Assembly: GCA_001600695.1 (NCBI GenBank)
Contig: BCKQ01000015.1
Span: forward strand, 80,528-144,527
Source: Ascoidea asiatica
Lineage: Eukaryota > Ascomycota > Saccharomycetes > Ascoideales > Ascoideaceae
DNA: 64,000 nt
Reading direction: 5' to 3'
Position 1 is the first letter of the stretch. Every line of letters starts with the position of its first letter. The position numbers were made by a program, and so were the translations under genes. Positions 42,615-51,330 of this stretch are shown one piece after another. The notes under the pieces are model-generated. The model did not search any database, was not told the DNA's origin, and worked only from the letters and a program-made list of their open reading frames with translations.

Positions 42615-42977
42615 TTAATTATCAGTTTTTATATCATCTTTAATAACATTTTCTATTGGAATATCTTTATCTAAAAGTCTACCTTGTCTTTGACCAGTTT
42701 CACCATTAATTCTAATTAAAATATTATTTGGTAATAATTGACCTTCTTCAATATCTTTCCAATCATTACTAGGTTTAAAGATATTTAAATTTTTTCCTTT
42801 TAAGTTTTCATTTGAATTGACATTTGAATTTATATAATTTTTATAATTTGATATAATTTCATTATTTAAATTAAAAATTTCACCATTTATTTGAAAAATT
42901 GTTAAAAAAATTATAATTATTATTAATATAATTAAAATATATTTACGATTATTTAAAATTTCTTGATTTGAAAACAT
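42615..42977 (-). CDS. Small membrane-anchored protein with a Sil1-like N-terminal motif
   Basis: 120 residues. A strong hydrophobic segment (about 13-30) would act as signal anchor or signal peptide into the ER. Near residues 66-100 it reads NIFKPSNDWKDIEEGQLLPNNILIRINGETGQ. This resembles the segment of Sil1, the Kar2/BiP nucleotide exchange factor, that reads IFEPRHDWQPILPGQELPGGLDIRIN in S. cerevisiae. The armadillo-repeat core that binds Kar2 is absent, and the 3' side has no room for it before tRNA-Lys. It may be a truncated Sil1 duplicate or a separate small protein. Confidence 0.6.
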   Translation of the reverse strand: MFSNQEILNNRKYILIILIIIIIFLTIFQINGEIFNLNNEIISNYKNYINSNVNSNENLKGKNLNIFKPSNDWKDIEEGQLLPNNILIRINGETGQRQGRLLDKDIPIENVIKDDIKTDN

Positions 42978-44191
42978 CTTTTGAGAATTAAAATTACATT
43001 GATTTCAATAATTAAATTAAATAATTATAAAATTTAATTGATTTATTATCCATTCACTTTACAGTCTTTAAAAACAAATTTAACACTTATGATATATTAT
43101 TCTTATTTCTTATTCCTATTTCAACTATTATTATTACTTGTAATAGATATAAATATAAATATAAATATAAATAAAGGGCTTTAAATCATTAGCCTTAAGT
43201 GATTTGCAATAATATTCATCTATTATTTTTTTTAATATCTACAGTATTACATATAATCCTATTTACAATATATTATTATTCATAATAATTTCATCATTTT
43301 CAAAAGAATATCTGAATTCAATGGGCTTAAAAATAAACAAAATCTGATTACGTAAGTGACAATTATCAAAAAATGAAACGTTTAAAGAAAAAAAAAAAAA
43401 AAAAAAAGGGTTTTGGGGAAGTCCTGTCCTGAATATTTAAAAACTTTGCATCTGTTTTTAAGGTTTAGTGCATGATTCAGACGGCGGTACTGTGAAGTGT
43501 TTCTATGTGCTATAATAGGGTTGTACAGATTTGTGCACACTTTTGCCTGCTTTTGACGCAACGCAAAACCCCAACTGTGGCGGGATGTTTGTGTGGCGTA
43601 GCAGCGAAATACGGGAGAAAAGCGCGCACCAAAAGCGCCATTACGTAATTTGCAAATGCTGCCAAGCCCGCAAATTCCTTTAATTACGCCAATAATCGTT
43701 TTTCCACACTTTTTCACACTTTTTCACACTTTTTCAACAATTTCAATATATTTTTTATATATTTCTAGCTGCAATGCAAATACTTTTAAATTATCGAGTA
43801 AAATGAAATATTTCAATAATAATGACAATAATAATGACAAGAATAATAACAATAACAATAATAAAATAATGGACTAAAACAAAACATGAAGTCAATTCAT
43901 AAACAGCCACAGTTCCCCTCGTGAAAATGATTCTAATAAGTGCTGATATATAAAAAAAAAAAAAAAAACATACCATAATTCTTTGGTTAAGAATTCAGTT
44001 GATTTATCCTTAAGAAAAAGAAAATTAACAGAAGATTAAAAAAAAAAAGCAAAAAAGCAAAAAAGCAAAAAAGCAATTAAAAAGCTTTGATTATAAATAA
44101 GACGAAATGTAATTGACTTTGAATATATGAATAGTAACAATAAAATATAGTTATATATACAGTATATATATTAAATATTCATAATTACAAA
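42978..44191. other. Divergent intergenic region between the Sil1-like gene and FMO
   Basis: A GC-rich island at 43420-43700 is flanked by TTACGTAA palindromes at 43348 and 43641 and followed by three TTTTTCACAC units (about 43705-43735). An (AATAACA)-like run lies at 43815-43870 and (AAAAAAGC)4 at about 44044-44077. The minus frame over the island (43382-43717) ends in a poly-Phe from a T-run and is not credible. Confidence 0.6.
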
Positions 44192-45865
44192 ATGACAATT
44201 GAATCTCCAATCAAAGATATTGCAATAATTGGTGCTGGACCTTCTGGGATTTCAGCACTTTATGAATTAACTCATACTTTATCAAATGGTTCAACTTGTG
44301 TTTATTCAAATAATATTGCAAAAAATTCACCTTTTAATAAAATTACTGTTTTTGAAAGAAATTCAGATCTTGGTGGACTTTGGAATAATGAAATTATTGG
44401 TAAAGCTTTAGATCCAAGTTTACCTGATTTAAATGATGATAATAATAATGATAATGATAATGATGATGATAATGATAATGATGATTTTGATTATGATAAA
44501 CCTGAAAATGTATTTATAAAAACTGAAATTCCAGAAATTTTAAATTCAAAAGATTATAATAATGAACCAATAAAAATTGAAAGAGATTTAAAAAAAAGTG
44601 ATTATTATCAATGGAATGGTTCTGGAATTTATAAAGATTTATTTACAAATGTTGGTGAAAAATATATGAAATTTTCTTTTGATAATAATAATACTCAAAA
44701 AACTTTAGGTCCAAAAGAAAATAAATATTTAGGTACTTTAAGAACTTCAAAACAAGTTTCAAATTATTTAAAAAATTTAATAATTAAAAATAATTTATTA
44801 AATTATATTAAATTTAATACAAATATTGAAAATATTTTTAAAGATAAAATTTCAAATAAATGGATTTTAACAATTAGAAAAATTATTAAAATTAATTATA
44901 ATGAAAAAAAAATTAATGAAATTTGGTATAAAGAAAAATTTGATGGAATTATAATTGCAAATGGTAAAAATATACCATATATACCAAAATTTTTAAATTT
45001 TAAAAATTTTAAAAAAAAAATTATTAATTCAAAAAAAAATATTTTAATTACACATTCAAAATCAATTTTAGATCCAACAATTTTAAAAAATAGAAAAAAA
45101 ATTTTAATTATTGGTGGTAGTATAAGTGCAGTTGATTTAGTTCAATATGCATTTCCAAGAGATGAAAATGAAAATGAAAATGAAAATGAAAATGAAAATG
45201 AAATTTCAGTTTTTATTTCAAGAAAATCTAATCCAACATATGATTGGGTTAATCAAATTTCAAATTCAAAAGGTATTTCAATTTTACCAATAATTAAACA
45301 ATTTTTACCAGATTCTAATGAAATTGAATTTATTAATGGTAAAATTATTAAAGATTTTGATACAATAATTTTTGCAACTGGATATCATCAATATTTACCA
45401 TTTTTAGATAAAAGTTTAATAAATAAAAATTTAAATTTAAATTATGAAAATTTTTTTTTACATTGTTTTTCAATTGAAGATTATTCATTAGGATATGTTG
45501 GATATAATTCAGATATTACATTTTTTTTTAATAGAATTGAAGCATATTCATCAGCAATTGCAGGAGTTTGGTCAGGATATTCAATTGAAAAATATAATGA
45601 AATTAAAAAAGAAGATAAATTAAATTGGATTAAAAAACAAAATTTAATTGGTAATAAAGTTTATCATAAAGATACTGAAGAAATTATTAAAAATTATGTA
45701 AATGAATTAGTTAATTTTTTTCCAAAAGGTAGAAAAAGTCCATTTTCAGATGAAAGAATTAATGCTGCAAAGGATAGTATAATTTCAGTTAATGATATTT
45801 TAAGAGTATTTTCCGGTATTAAAAATGGTAGTTTAGATCCAAAATTAATTTGTTCTGAAGATTAA
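44192..45865 (+). CDS. FAD/NADPH-dependent monooxygenase (FMO family)
   Basis: Flavin monooxygenase-like enzyme, 557 residues; S. cerevisiae Fmo1 has 432, and that enzyme oxidises thiols to keep ER redox balance. The FAD site is IAIIGAGPSGISALYEL (about residues 10-26) followed by ITVFERNSDLGGLWNNE. An FMO-type segment NILITHSKSI precedes the NADPH site ILIIGGSISAVDLVQYA. The conserved IIFATGYHQYLPFL is present near residue 400. Extra length comes from an Asn/Asp insert and Lys-rich loops. The substrate is unknown. Its TAA overlaps the stop of the convergent GFA gene. Confidence 0.88.
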   Translation: MTIESPIKDIAIIGAGPSGISALYELTHTLSNGSTCVYSNNIAKNSPFNKITVFERNSDLGGLWNNEIIGKALDPSLPDLNDDNNNDNDNDDDNDNDDFDYDKPENVFIKTEIPEILNSKDYNNEPIKIERDLKKSDYYQWNGSGIYKDLFTNVGEKYMKFSFDNNNTQKTLGPKENKYLGTLRTSKQVSNYLKNLIIKNNLLNYIKFNTNIENIFKDKISNKWILTIRKIIKINYNEKKINEIWYKEKFDGIIIANGKNIPYIPKFLNFKNFKKKIINSKKNILITHSKSILDPTILKNRKKILIIGGSISAVDLVQYAFPRDENENENENENENEISVFISRKSNPTYDWVNQISNSKGISILPIIKQFLPDSNEIEFINGKIIKDFDTIIFATGYHQYLPFLDKSLINKNLNLNYENFFLHCFSIEDYSLGYVGYNSDITFFFNRIEAYSSAIAGVWSGYSIEKYNEIKKEDKLNWIKKQNLIGNKVYHKDTEEIIKNYVNELVNFFPKGRKSPFSDERINAAKDSIISVNDILRVFSGIKNGSLDPKLICSED

Positions 45866-46278
45866 TTAAGATAATTAAAATTTTGTTTATTTTGAATAAA
45901 AAATTCATCTTTTGGATACATAATTTTTGGTAAATTATAATTATTTTTAGGAATTTTAAATAAAAATGAATTTAAATAATAATTATTTAAATTTAAACCA
46001 GGACAAAAACTTTTTGTTCTTGTACCACAATTTAAACAAAAAAATCTTTTTTTTGGTTTACCAGAAGTAGTATTATTTAAAGTTATAGAAGTTTCAAAAT
46101 TATTTAAATCAATTAATTTAATATTTTTTTTATCATAAGTAACTAAAGAAACACCATTTGCAGAAGCAATAATTGTACAATGATTACAATAACAAATTCC
46201 AGTGTCAATTGAATCACCAATTACTTCATATTTCACTTCACCACATAAACATTGACCTTTATAAGTTGTCATTTTCAT
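45862..46278 (-). CDS. GFA/CENP-V-domain zinc protein, copy 2
   Basis: 138 residues from ATG 46278, or 136 from ATG 46272, which lines up with the start of copy 1 (MTTYKGQCLCGEVKYEV versus MTVYKAQCLCGEVKYEV). Zinc motifs CLCGEVKY, CYCNHC and FFCLNCGT are intact. It is more diverged and more AT-rich in codon use than copy 1. Its stop at 45862-45864 overlaps that of the flavin monooxygenase. A cluster of three TTACGTAA palindromes lies about 230 bases upstream. Function as for copy 1. Confidence 0.87.
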   Translation of the reverse strand: MKMTTYKGQCLCGEVKYEVIGDSIDTGICYCNHCTIIASANGVSLVTYDKKNIKLIDLNNFETSITLNNTTSGKPKKRFFCLNCGTRTKSFCPGLNLNNYYLNSFLFKIPKNNYNLPKIMYPKDEFFIQNKQNFNYLN

Positions 46279-46313
46279 AAAAAATATTCATAAATTGATT
46301 GATTGATTGATTA

Positions 46314-46349
<36 letters not shown>

Positions 46350-46508
46350 ATGAATGAATGAAATAGAAATTTTTGATTAGAACTTTTCAAGAGAAAGAGC
46401 TGATTTACTTGTATTCTATTCCTTTGTTTAAAGCTTTATTTGAATTTCTTGTCTATTTTAGCTATTTATCTATCTGCAGTATTAAGTAATGGATTAGGTA
46501 ATCAGTGA

Positions 46509-46555
46509 TTACGTAACAGATTACGTAAATGCAGATTATGTCATATATTACGTAA
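46509..46555. promoter_or_regulatory. Cluster of three TTACGTAA palindromes
   Basis: Exact TTACGTAA at 46509-46516, 46521-46528 and 46548-46555, plus TTATGTCA between. TTACGTAA is the adjacent-half-site form of the Yap bZIP response element in yeasts. The cluster is 231 bases upstream of GFA copy 2, its likeliest target. Confidence 0.5.
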
Positions 46556-46865
46556 TTGTGCATAAAAGACCCGTTGAAGTGGTCTCCACTTTTCTGAAAT
46601 TGTAATAATCCAAAACAGGAAAATGTTGGTGGCTAATGGCTGAACTACTGAGGCGTAGAGTGCGGGTAACTGGAGCTACACGAAAACAGAAACAGAAACA
46701 GAAACAGAAACAAAAACAAAACAAAACAAAACAAAACATCTGCTGGCCAGCTGCAGCGATCTACGGCTGGCCAATCGCGTTGCCGAACGTCCAGCAGAAT
46801 ATCTGGTAAGCTAGCAGGAAGTGTGGCTAGTGAGAAAGGTGTGGCTGACGCTGGTGGTGCTTTTT

Positions 46866-46891
46866 ACGCGACAGTGGCACCGCCAACGCGT
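46866..46891. promoter_or_regulatory. MCB-like cell-cycle elements on the RNR2 side
   Basis: ACGCGA at 46866-46871 and a perfect ACGCGT at 46886-46891, with further CGCG words near 46777 and 46961. ACGCGT is the MBF (Mbp1/Swi6) site that drives G1/S genes, including ribonucleotide reductase genes. They are about 950 bases from the RNR2 ATG, far for yeast, so the link is tentative. Confidence 0.35.
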
Positions 46892-47831
46892 AAAAGTTAC
46901 AAAAGCAAAAACACCAGCCACCAATTAAGCCACGTTTCCTGGAAAAGCAGAATTATTTTTCGCGTCAGAGTGGCAATGCATGCTCTTATGCCGTGCTTTT
47001 TGAATGTAAATGGACATTATTGACCTCATAGTGGCTGTTTCGTGGCGCATTACTGCATATTCCTCTATTCGAAAATGGAAATCGAGAAAAAAGTGAAAAA
47101 AAGATGAAGTAATCAAAAAATAAAATAAATAACGAAATAAAACAAAAAAATAAAGGAATAAATTAAATGAATTAATTTTCGTATTATTTACAATTATTCA
47201 TCTGTGTTTTTACTAATCTTTTATAATCATTTTCGTGTTGTTTGGGGTGGTTTTAATATTTCATTGAATTATTTTCTATTACTTTAACTACTGTTAACTG
47301 TTAAAGAAAAAAAAAAAAAAAAAAATATACATATTCAAATGCATAAACAATAACAATATCAATAAGAAGAATAATAATAATAATAAAAAATATAATAATT
47401 TCTTGATTTGTCTCACTTTTATCGGTTTATCTAATAATATTTGTAATTTTTATCGTACAAATTTTGTTTAATTCTGTTCAATCACCTTTTTATCTTCTTA
47501 TTCTAATAATATTTTAATTATATTCTAATTATATTCTAATTATATTCTAATTATATTCTAATTATATTCTTATTATATATTCTAATCATATCTTATATTC
47601 ATTTTATATATAAGAACTGTTATTCTTCTCTTTTTTTCAATTTCAATTTCAATTTATTTTCTTTTATTTATTATTATTATTATTATTATTATAATTATCA
47701 ATTTTATTAGTATTCTAATATTCTAATATTCTCTTATAATTACATAAAAATTACACTCAAATCTTAAATTTCAATCTATTTAATCAATACAATCAATACA
47801 ATCAATATAATCAATACAATTTTATATTAAA

Positions 47832-48968
47832 ATGTCTTCTTCAATTAATCAAATTCAAGATAATTTATCATCAAATTTAATTAAAAAAAATATTTTAATT
47901 AAAGATAATTCAATTATTTCTGAACATGAAAAATTTTTAAATCAACATAAAGTTCATCGTCATAAAATTAAATTATGTGAAAATCAAGAACCTTTATTAA
48001 TGGAAAATAAACGTCGTTTTGTTTTATTTCCAATTAAATATCATGAAATTTGGCAAATGTATAAAAAAGCTGAAGCTTCATTTTGGACTGCAGAAGAAAT
48101 TGATTTAAGTAAAGATTTACATGATTGGAATAATCGTTTAAATAAAAATGAAAGATTTTTTATTTCAAGAGTTTTAGCATTTTTTGCAGCTTCTGATGGT
48201 ATTGTTAATGAAAATTTAGTTGAAAATTTTTCTGCAGAAGTTCAAATTCCTGAAGCTAAATGTTTTTATGGTTTTCAAATTATGATGGAAAATATTCATT
48301 CTGAAACTTATTCTTTATTATTAGATACTTATATTAAAGATCCAAAAGAAAATAAATTTTTATTTAATGCAATTGAAACAATTCCATGTATTAAACAAAA
48401 AGCTGAATGGGCTTTAAGATGGATTAATGATAATGATGCTTTATATGCTGAAAGATTAGTTGCTTTTGCTGCTGTTGAAGGTATTTTCTTCTCTGGATCT
48501 TTTGCTTCAATATTTTGGTTAAAAAAAAGAGGTTTAATGCCAGGTTTAACATTTTCAAATGAATTAATTTGTAGAGATGAAGGTCTTCATACTGATTTTG
48601 CTTGTTTATTATTTTCTCATTTAATTAATAAACCAAATCCATTAATTGTTCAAAAAATTATTACTGAAGCTGTTGATATTGAAAAAGATTATTTTACTGA
48701 TGCTTTACCTGCTTCTTTATTAGGTATGAATTGTAAATTAATGTGTCAATATGTTGAATTTGTTGCAGATAGATTATTAGTTGCTTTAGGTAATAAAAAA
48801 TTTTATAATGTTACAAATCCATTTGATTTTATGGAAAATATTTCTTTAGCTGGTAAAACTAATTTTTTTGAAAAAAGAGTATCTGATTATCAAAAAGCTG
48901 GTGTTATGGCTTCAACTTCAAAAACAAATGATTCTGAAGGTGGTTTTGCTTTTGATGAAGATTTTTAA
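47832..48968 (+). CDS. RNR2: Ribonucleotide reductase small subunit Rnr2
   Basis: Carries the di-iron tyrosyl-radical cofactor used to make deoxyribonucleotides. The 378 residues compare with 399 in S. cerevisiae. All metal ligands are present: Asp in [11 protein letters not shown], Glu and His in [11 protein letters not shown], Glu in [12 protein letters not shown], and Glu/His in [14 protein letters not shown]. The radical Tyr is in HSETYS. This separates it from Rnr4, which lacks several ligands. The C-terminus FAFDEDF is the peptide that docks on the large subunit. Highly biased codons and a T-rich leader suggest strong expression. Confidence 0.97.
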   Translation: MSSSINQIQDNLSSNLIKKNILIKDNSIISEHEKFLNQHKVHRHKIKLCENQEPLLMENKRRFVLFPIKYHEIWQMYKKAEASFWTAEEIDLSKDLHDWNNRLNKNERFFISRVLAFFAASDGIVNENLVENFSAEVQIPEAKCFYGFQIMMENIHSETYSLLLDTYIKDPKENKFLFNAIETIPCIKQKAEWALRWINDNDALYAERLVAFAAVEGIFFSGSFASIFWLKKRGLMPGLTFSNELICRDEGLHTDFACLLFSHLINKPNPLIVQKIITEAVDIEKDYFTDALPASLLGMNCKLMCQYVEFVADRLLVALGNKKFYNVTNPFDFMENISLAGKTNFFEKRVSDYQKAGVMASTSKTNDSEGGFAFDEDF

Positions 48969-50098
48969 AACAAAAATTATCAATCTCCATCAATCAATTA
49001 ATAAATCCATTAATCAATTAATTTTTTGATTTTATGCTTATCTTTATGCTTATCTTTATGCTTATCTTTTTTTTTTTTTACTAAATGCCCTCTTTTAATG
49101 ATGTTCTTTAACTCAACTCAATACCTTTTTCTTTTTCTTTTTATTCTATTCAAAAAAAAGATAATAGTTTGAAATTTACTTTTTTTGTTATTTTTTTGTT
49201 ATTTTTGTATTTTATCATTTTATCATTTAACTTTTTTTTTTTTGGGAAATTTTATGCCATTTTTATCTTAGATTTTTATCATCTTATCTTTCTTTCATTT
49301 AATTCTTTTTTAATTCTTTTTTCTTATAAAACTTCAATCGACTGAATTACACTCTTTATAAACTTCATAAATATTTAAAATAAATAATAAAATAGCTTTT
49401 TTTTGTAATGCAAATTATTTATACTTAACAGTCATGAGTTCCAGAAACCTTAAACATTTCATGTGATCTACATCTAGGTATTTACTCATTACCCCCCACT
49501 TCAATCCTGTAAACATTATCCCGGTTTTCAAGGGCTTTCTGCTGTTTTCCTCCGGAAGAATCCAATGAGTTTGTCACCGGCTGCTCCAAACACAAAAAAC
49601 ACGGGAAAAACAAGAAAATTTGAAAAATTTCAAGAATAGATTACAAATTGAAAACTGTCAAAAAAATGTTCTTCGGTACAAAGAAATGGAAATAGATTTC
49701 AATCTTCTTCTCGAGACATTTAGCCGGGATTCTATTTTATAATTGATGAACTTATTTCCAAAATTTTATTAAGTCTACTCAGTTTCGGTTGTATTTCATT
49801 TAGCTTGTGGTTCCGATAATACTAATTACTAATCCGGATGAATATATCAAATTTTTGTGTTGTGCATTGATAAAGATTCTTTAGATATGATTCTAAATTT
49901 TAATTTTGATCAAAATTATCATTACAAGATAAAAAAAACTGTAATATGAAATATTTGATATAAATATGGTTCAATATCCAAAGAAATATAAAAATGAATT
50001 AATGTTATAATTATAATTATCATTTCAAATCAAATTTATTAAATAGTTCCTTAATTCTCTATTCAATTATTTATAATTCTAATTTCAACTCTCAAAAA
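48969..50098. other. Intergenic region between RNR2 and the GST-fold gene
   Basis: T-rich 3' region with a 12-bp TATGCTTATCTT tandem (about 49036-49070), then a GC-richer patch at 49440-49650 without recognised features, then AT-rich promoter DNA. Confidence 0.55.
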
Positions 50099-50737
50099 AT
50101 GTCATCTACTTTTGGTACTGTTTATGCTATTTCTGCTTCTCCAAGATTTTTAATCTTAAAATATATTATTGAATCTTATAAATTACCAATAAATTTATCT
50201 CCAAGTGATGAAATTTTTAAAAAACAATTTCCATTAGGTAAAGTTCCAGTTTATATTTCAAGTGATGAAGAATTTAAATTACATGAAGTCATTGCAATTG
50301 TTCTTTATATTTCTTCTTTAATTGAAAAACCAGGTAATTTATTAGGTTCTTCAAAAAAAGAATATTTTGAAATTATTAAATGGTTATCTTTTATTAATTC
50401 TGATTTATTTTCTGCAGTTGAAGAACAATTAAATTTTTTATTCAATGAAACTTGTGATTTTAAAAAAGCTGAATCTGGTAAAAAAAATGTTCAAAAATAT
50501 TCCAAATTTATTGAAGATTATCTTAATGATCATACTTATTTAGTTGGTAATAAAATTACTTTAGCTGATTATTTTACTGCTGCTTTTGTTGATATGATTT
50601 TCAAATTTTGTTGGGATAAACAATGGTCAACTGAACATCCAAACATTGTTAAATGGTTTAAACTTGTAATTTCTGATCCATTATTATCTAATTATATTCC
50701 TTCTTTTGAACCAATTGAAAAGGCTCTTGAAGGTTAA
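50099..50737 (+). CDS. Stand-alone GST-fold protein like the eEF1B-gamma N-terminus
   Basis: 212 residues with a thioredoxin-like N-terminal half (GTVYAISASPRFLILKYIIESYKL, then FPLGKVPVYIS and LHEVIAIVLYI) and an all-helical C-terminal half. The latter includes YLVGNKITLADYFTAA and HPNIVKWFKLVISDPLL, the pattern of translation factor eEF1B-gamma (Cam1/Tef4) GST domains. The eEF1G C-terminal domain is absent. S. cerevisiae YGR201C is a similar single-domain paralogue of unknown role. It may be a GST-like enzyme or a protein-interaction module. Confidence 0.82.
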   Translation: MSSTFGTVYAISASPRFLILKYIIESYKLPINLSPSDEIFKKQFPLGKVPVYISSDEEFKLHEVIAIVLYISSLIEKPGNLLGSSKKEYFEIIKWLSFINSDLFSAVEEQLNFLFNETCDFKKAESGKKNVQKYSKFIEDYLNDHTYLVGNKITLADYFTAAFVDMIFKFCWDKQWSTEHPNIVKWFKLVISDPLLSNYIPSFEPIEKALEG

Positions 50738-51330
50738 GTAATACTTCTTTTTTTCACTTTCACTTAAATAAAAAACATATTCTCTTTCTTATATATCTTA
50801 TTATATAATAGCAATAATAATAGAAATAATAATAATAATAATATTTCTAGCTAATTAATAAATCATTTCAATACTAAAACAAATATGGTATTCTTCTTTT
50901 TTTAATATTTATTTTCCGGATAGTAAAATTAACAGGACCCTCTATTATCAGGATACATATTACCTATTTCGGAAATCCGAGAAAACACCCTCGACCTTTT
51001 TCACCAGCCACATGGGTGTTTATTTTTACAGCACACTAGCCATTTACTGGTCCCTTTTTGGTCACATATTCCGGTTTTTATTCCCGGCAAGCCCCGCCGG
51101 GTAATTGACTTTCTCGCGGCGTGTGCATTTTTGTGTGATTTTTTCTCTGCAACCTGACTTTTTGGTAAAATTTTTTCCGATAGCCGCAAGTTTTTCAATT
51201 TCATTCATCCTTTTTATACAAGAAAAGAACAAAAAAATAAAAAAAAAAAAAAGAATATGTTCAATTCCTTAAATTCATAAATTTTTAATTGAACTTTATG
51301 AATTAAATTTGGTTATTTTTATTTGAGAAA
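50738..51330. other. Intergenic region upstream of the Zn2Cys6 gene
   Basis: GC-richer island at 50930-51190 containing a Reb1-type CGGGTAA at 51098-51104, 227 bases before the next ATG. The minus frame over the island shows no domain. Confidence 0.55.
51098..51104. promoter_or_regulatory. Reb1-type site CGGGTAA
   Basis: Exact match to the Reb1 general regulatory factor core (TTACCCG on the other strand), within the GC-richer promoter island of the Zn2Cys6 gene. Likely sets an open promoter; inferred from motif and position. Confidence 0.35.

Larger units (their letters stand above)
46279..47831. other. Divergent intergenic region between GFA copy 2 and RNR2
   Basis: Holds a (GATT)n run (46297-46345), the TTACGTAA cluster, a GC-rich island at 46560-47050 with (CAGAAA)n and (CAAAA)n runs (46683-46737) and MCB-like sites, then AT-rich DNA with an 11-bp ATTATATTCTA tandem at about 47515-47570. 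The frames at 46548-46739, 46823-47023 and 46925-47116 show no domain. Confidence 0.6.

Noticed and set aside
43382-43717. 111-residue minus-strand frame
   Set aside because: Ends in poly-Phe from a T-run, has atypical codons and no domain; lies in a GC-rich promoter island.
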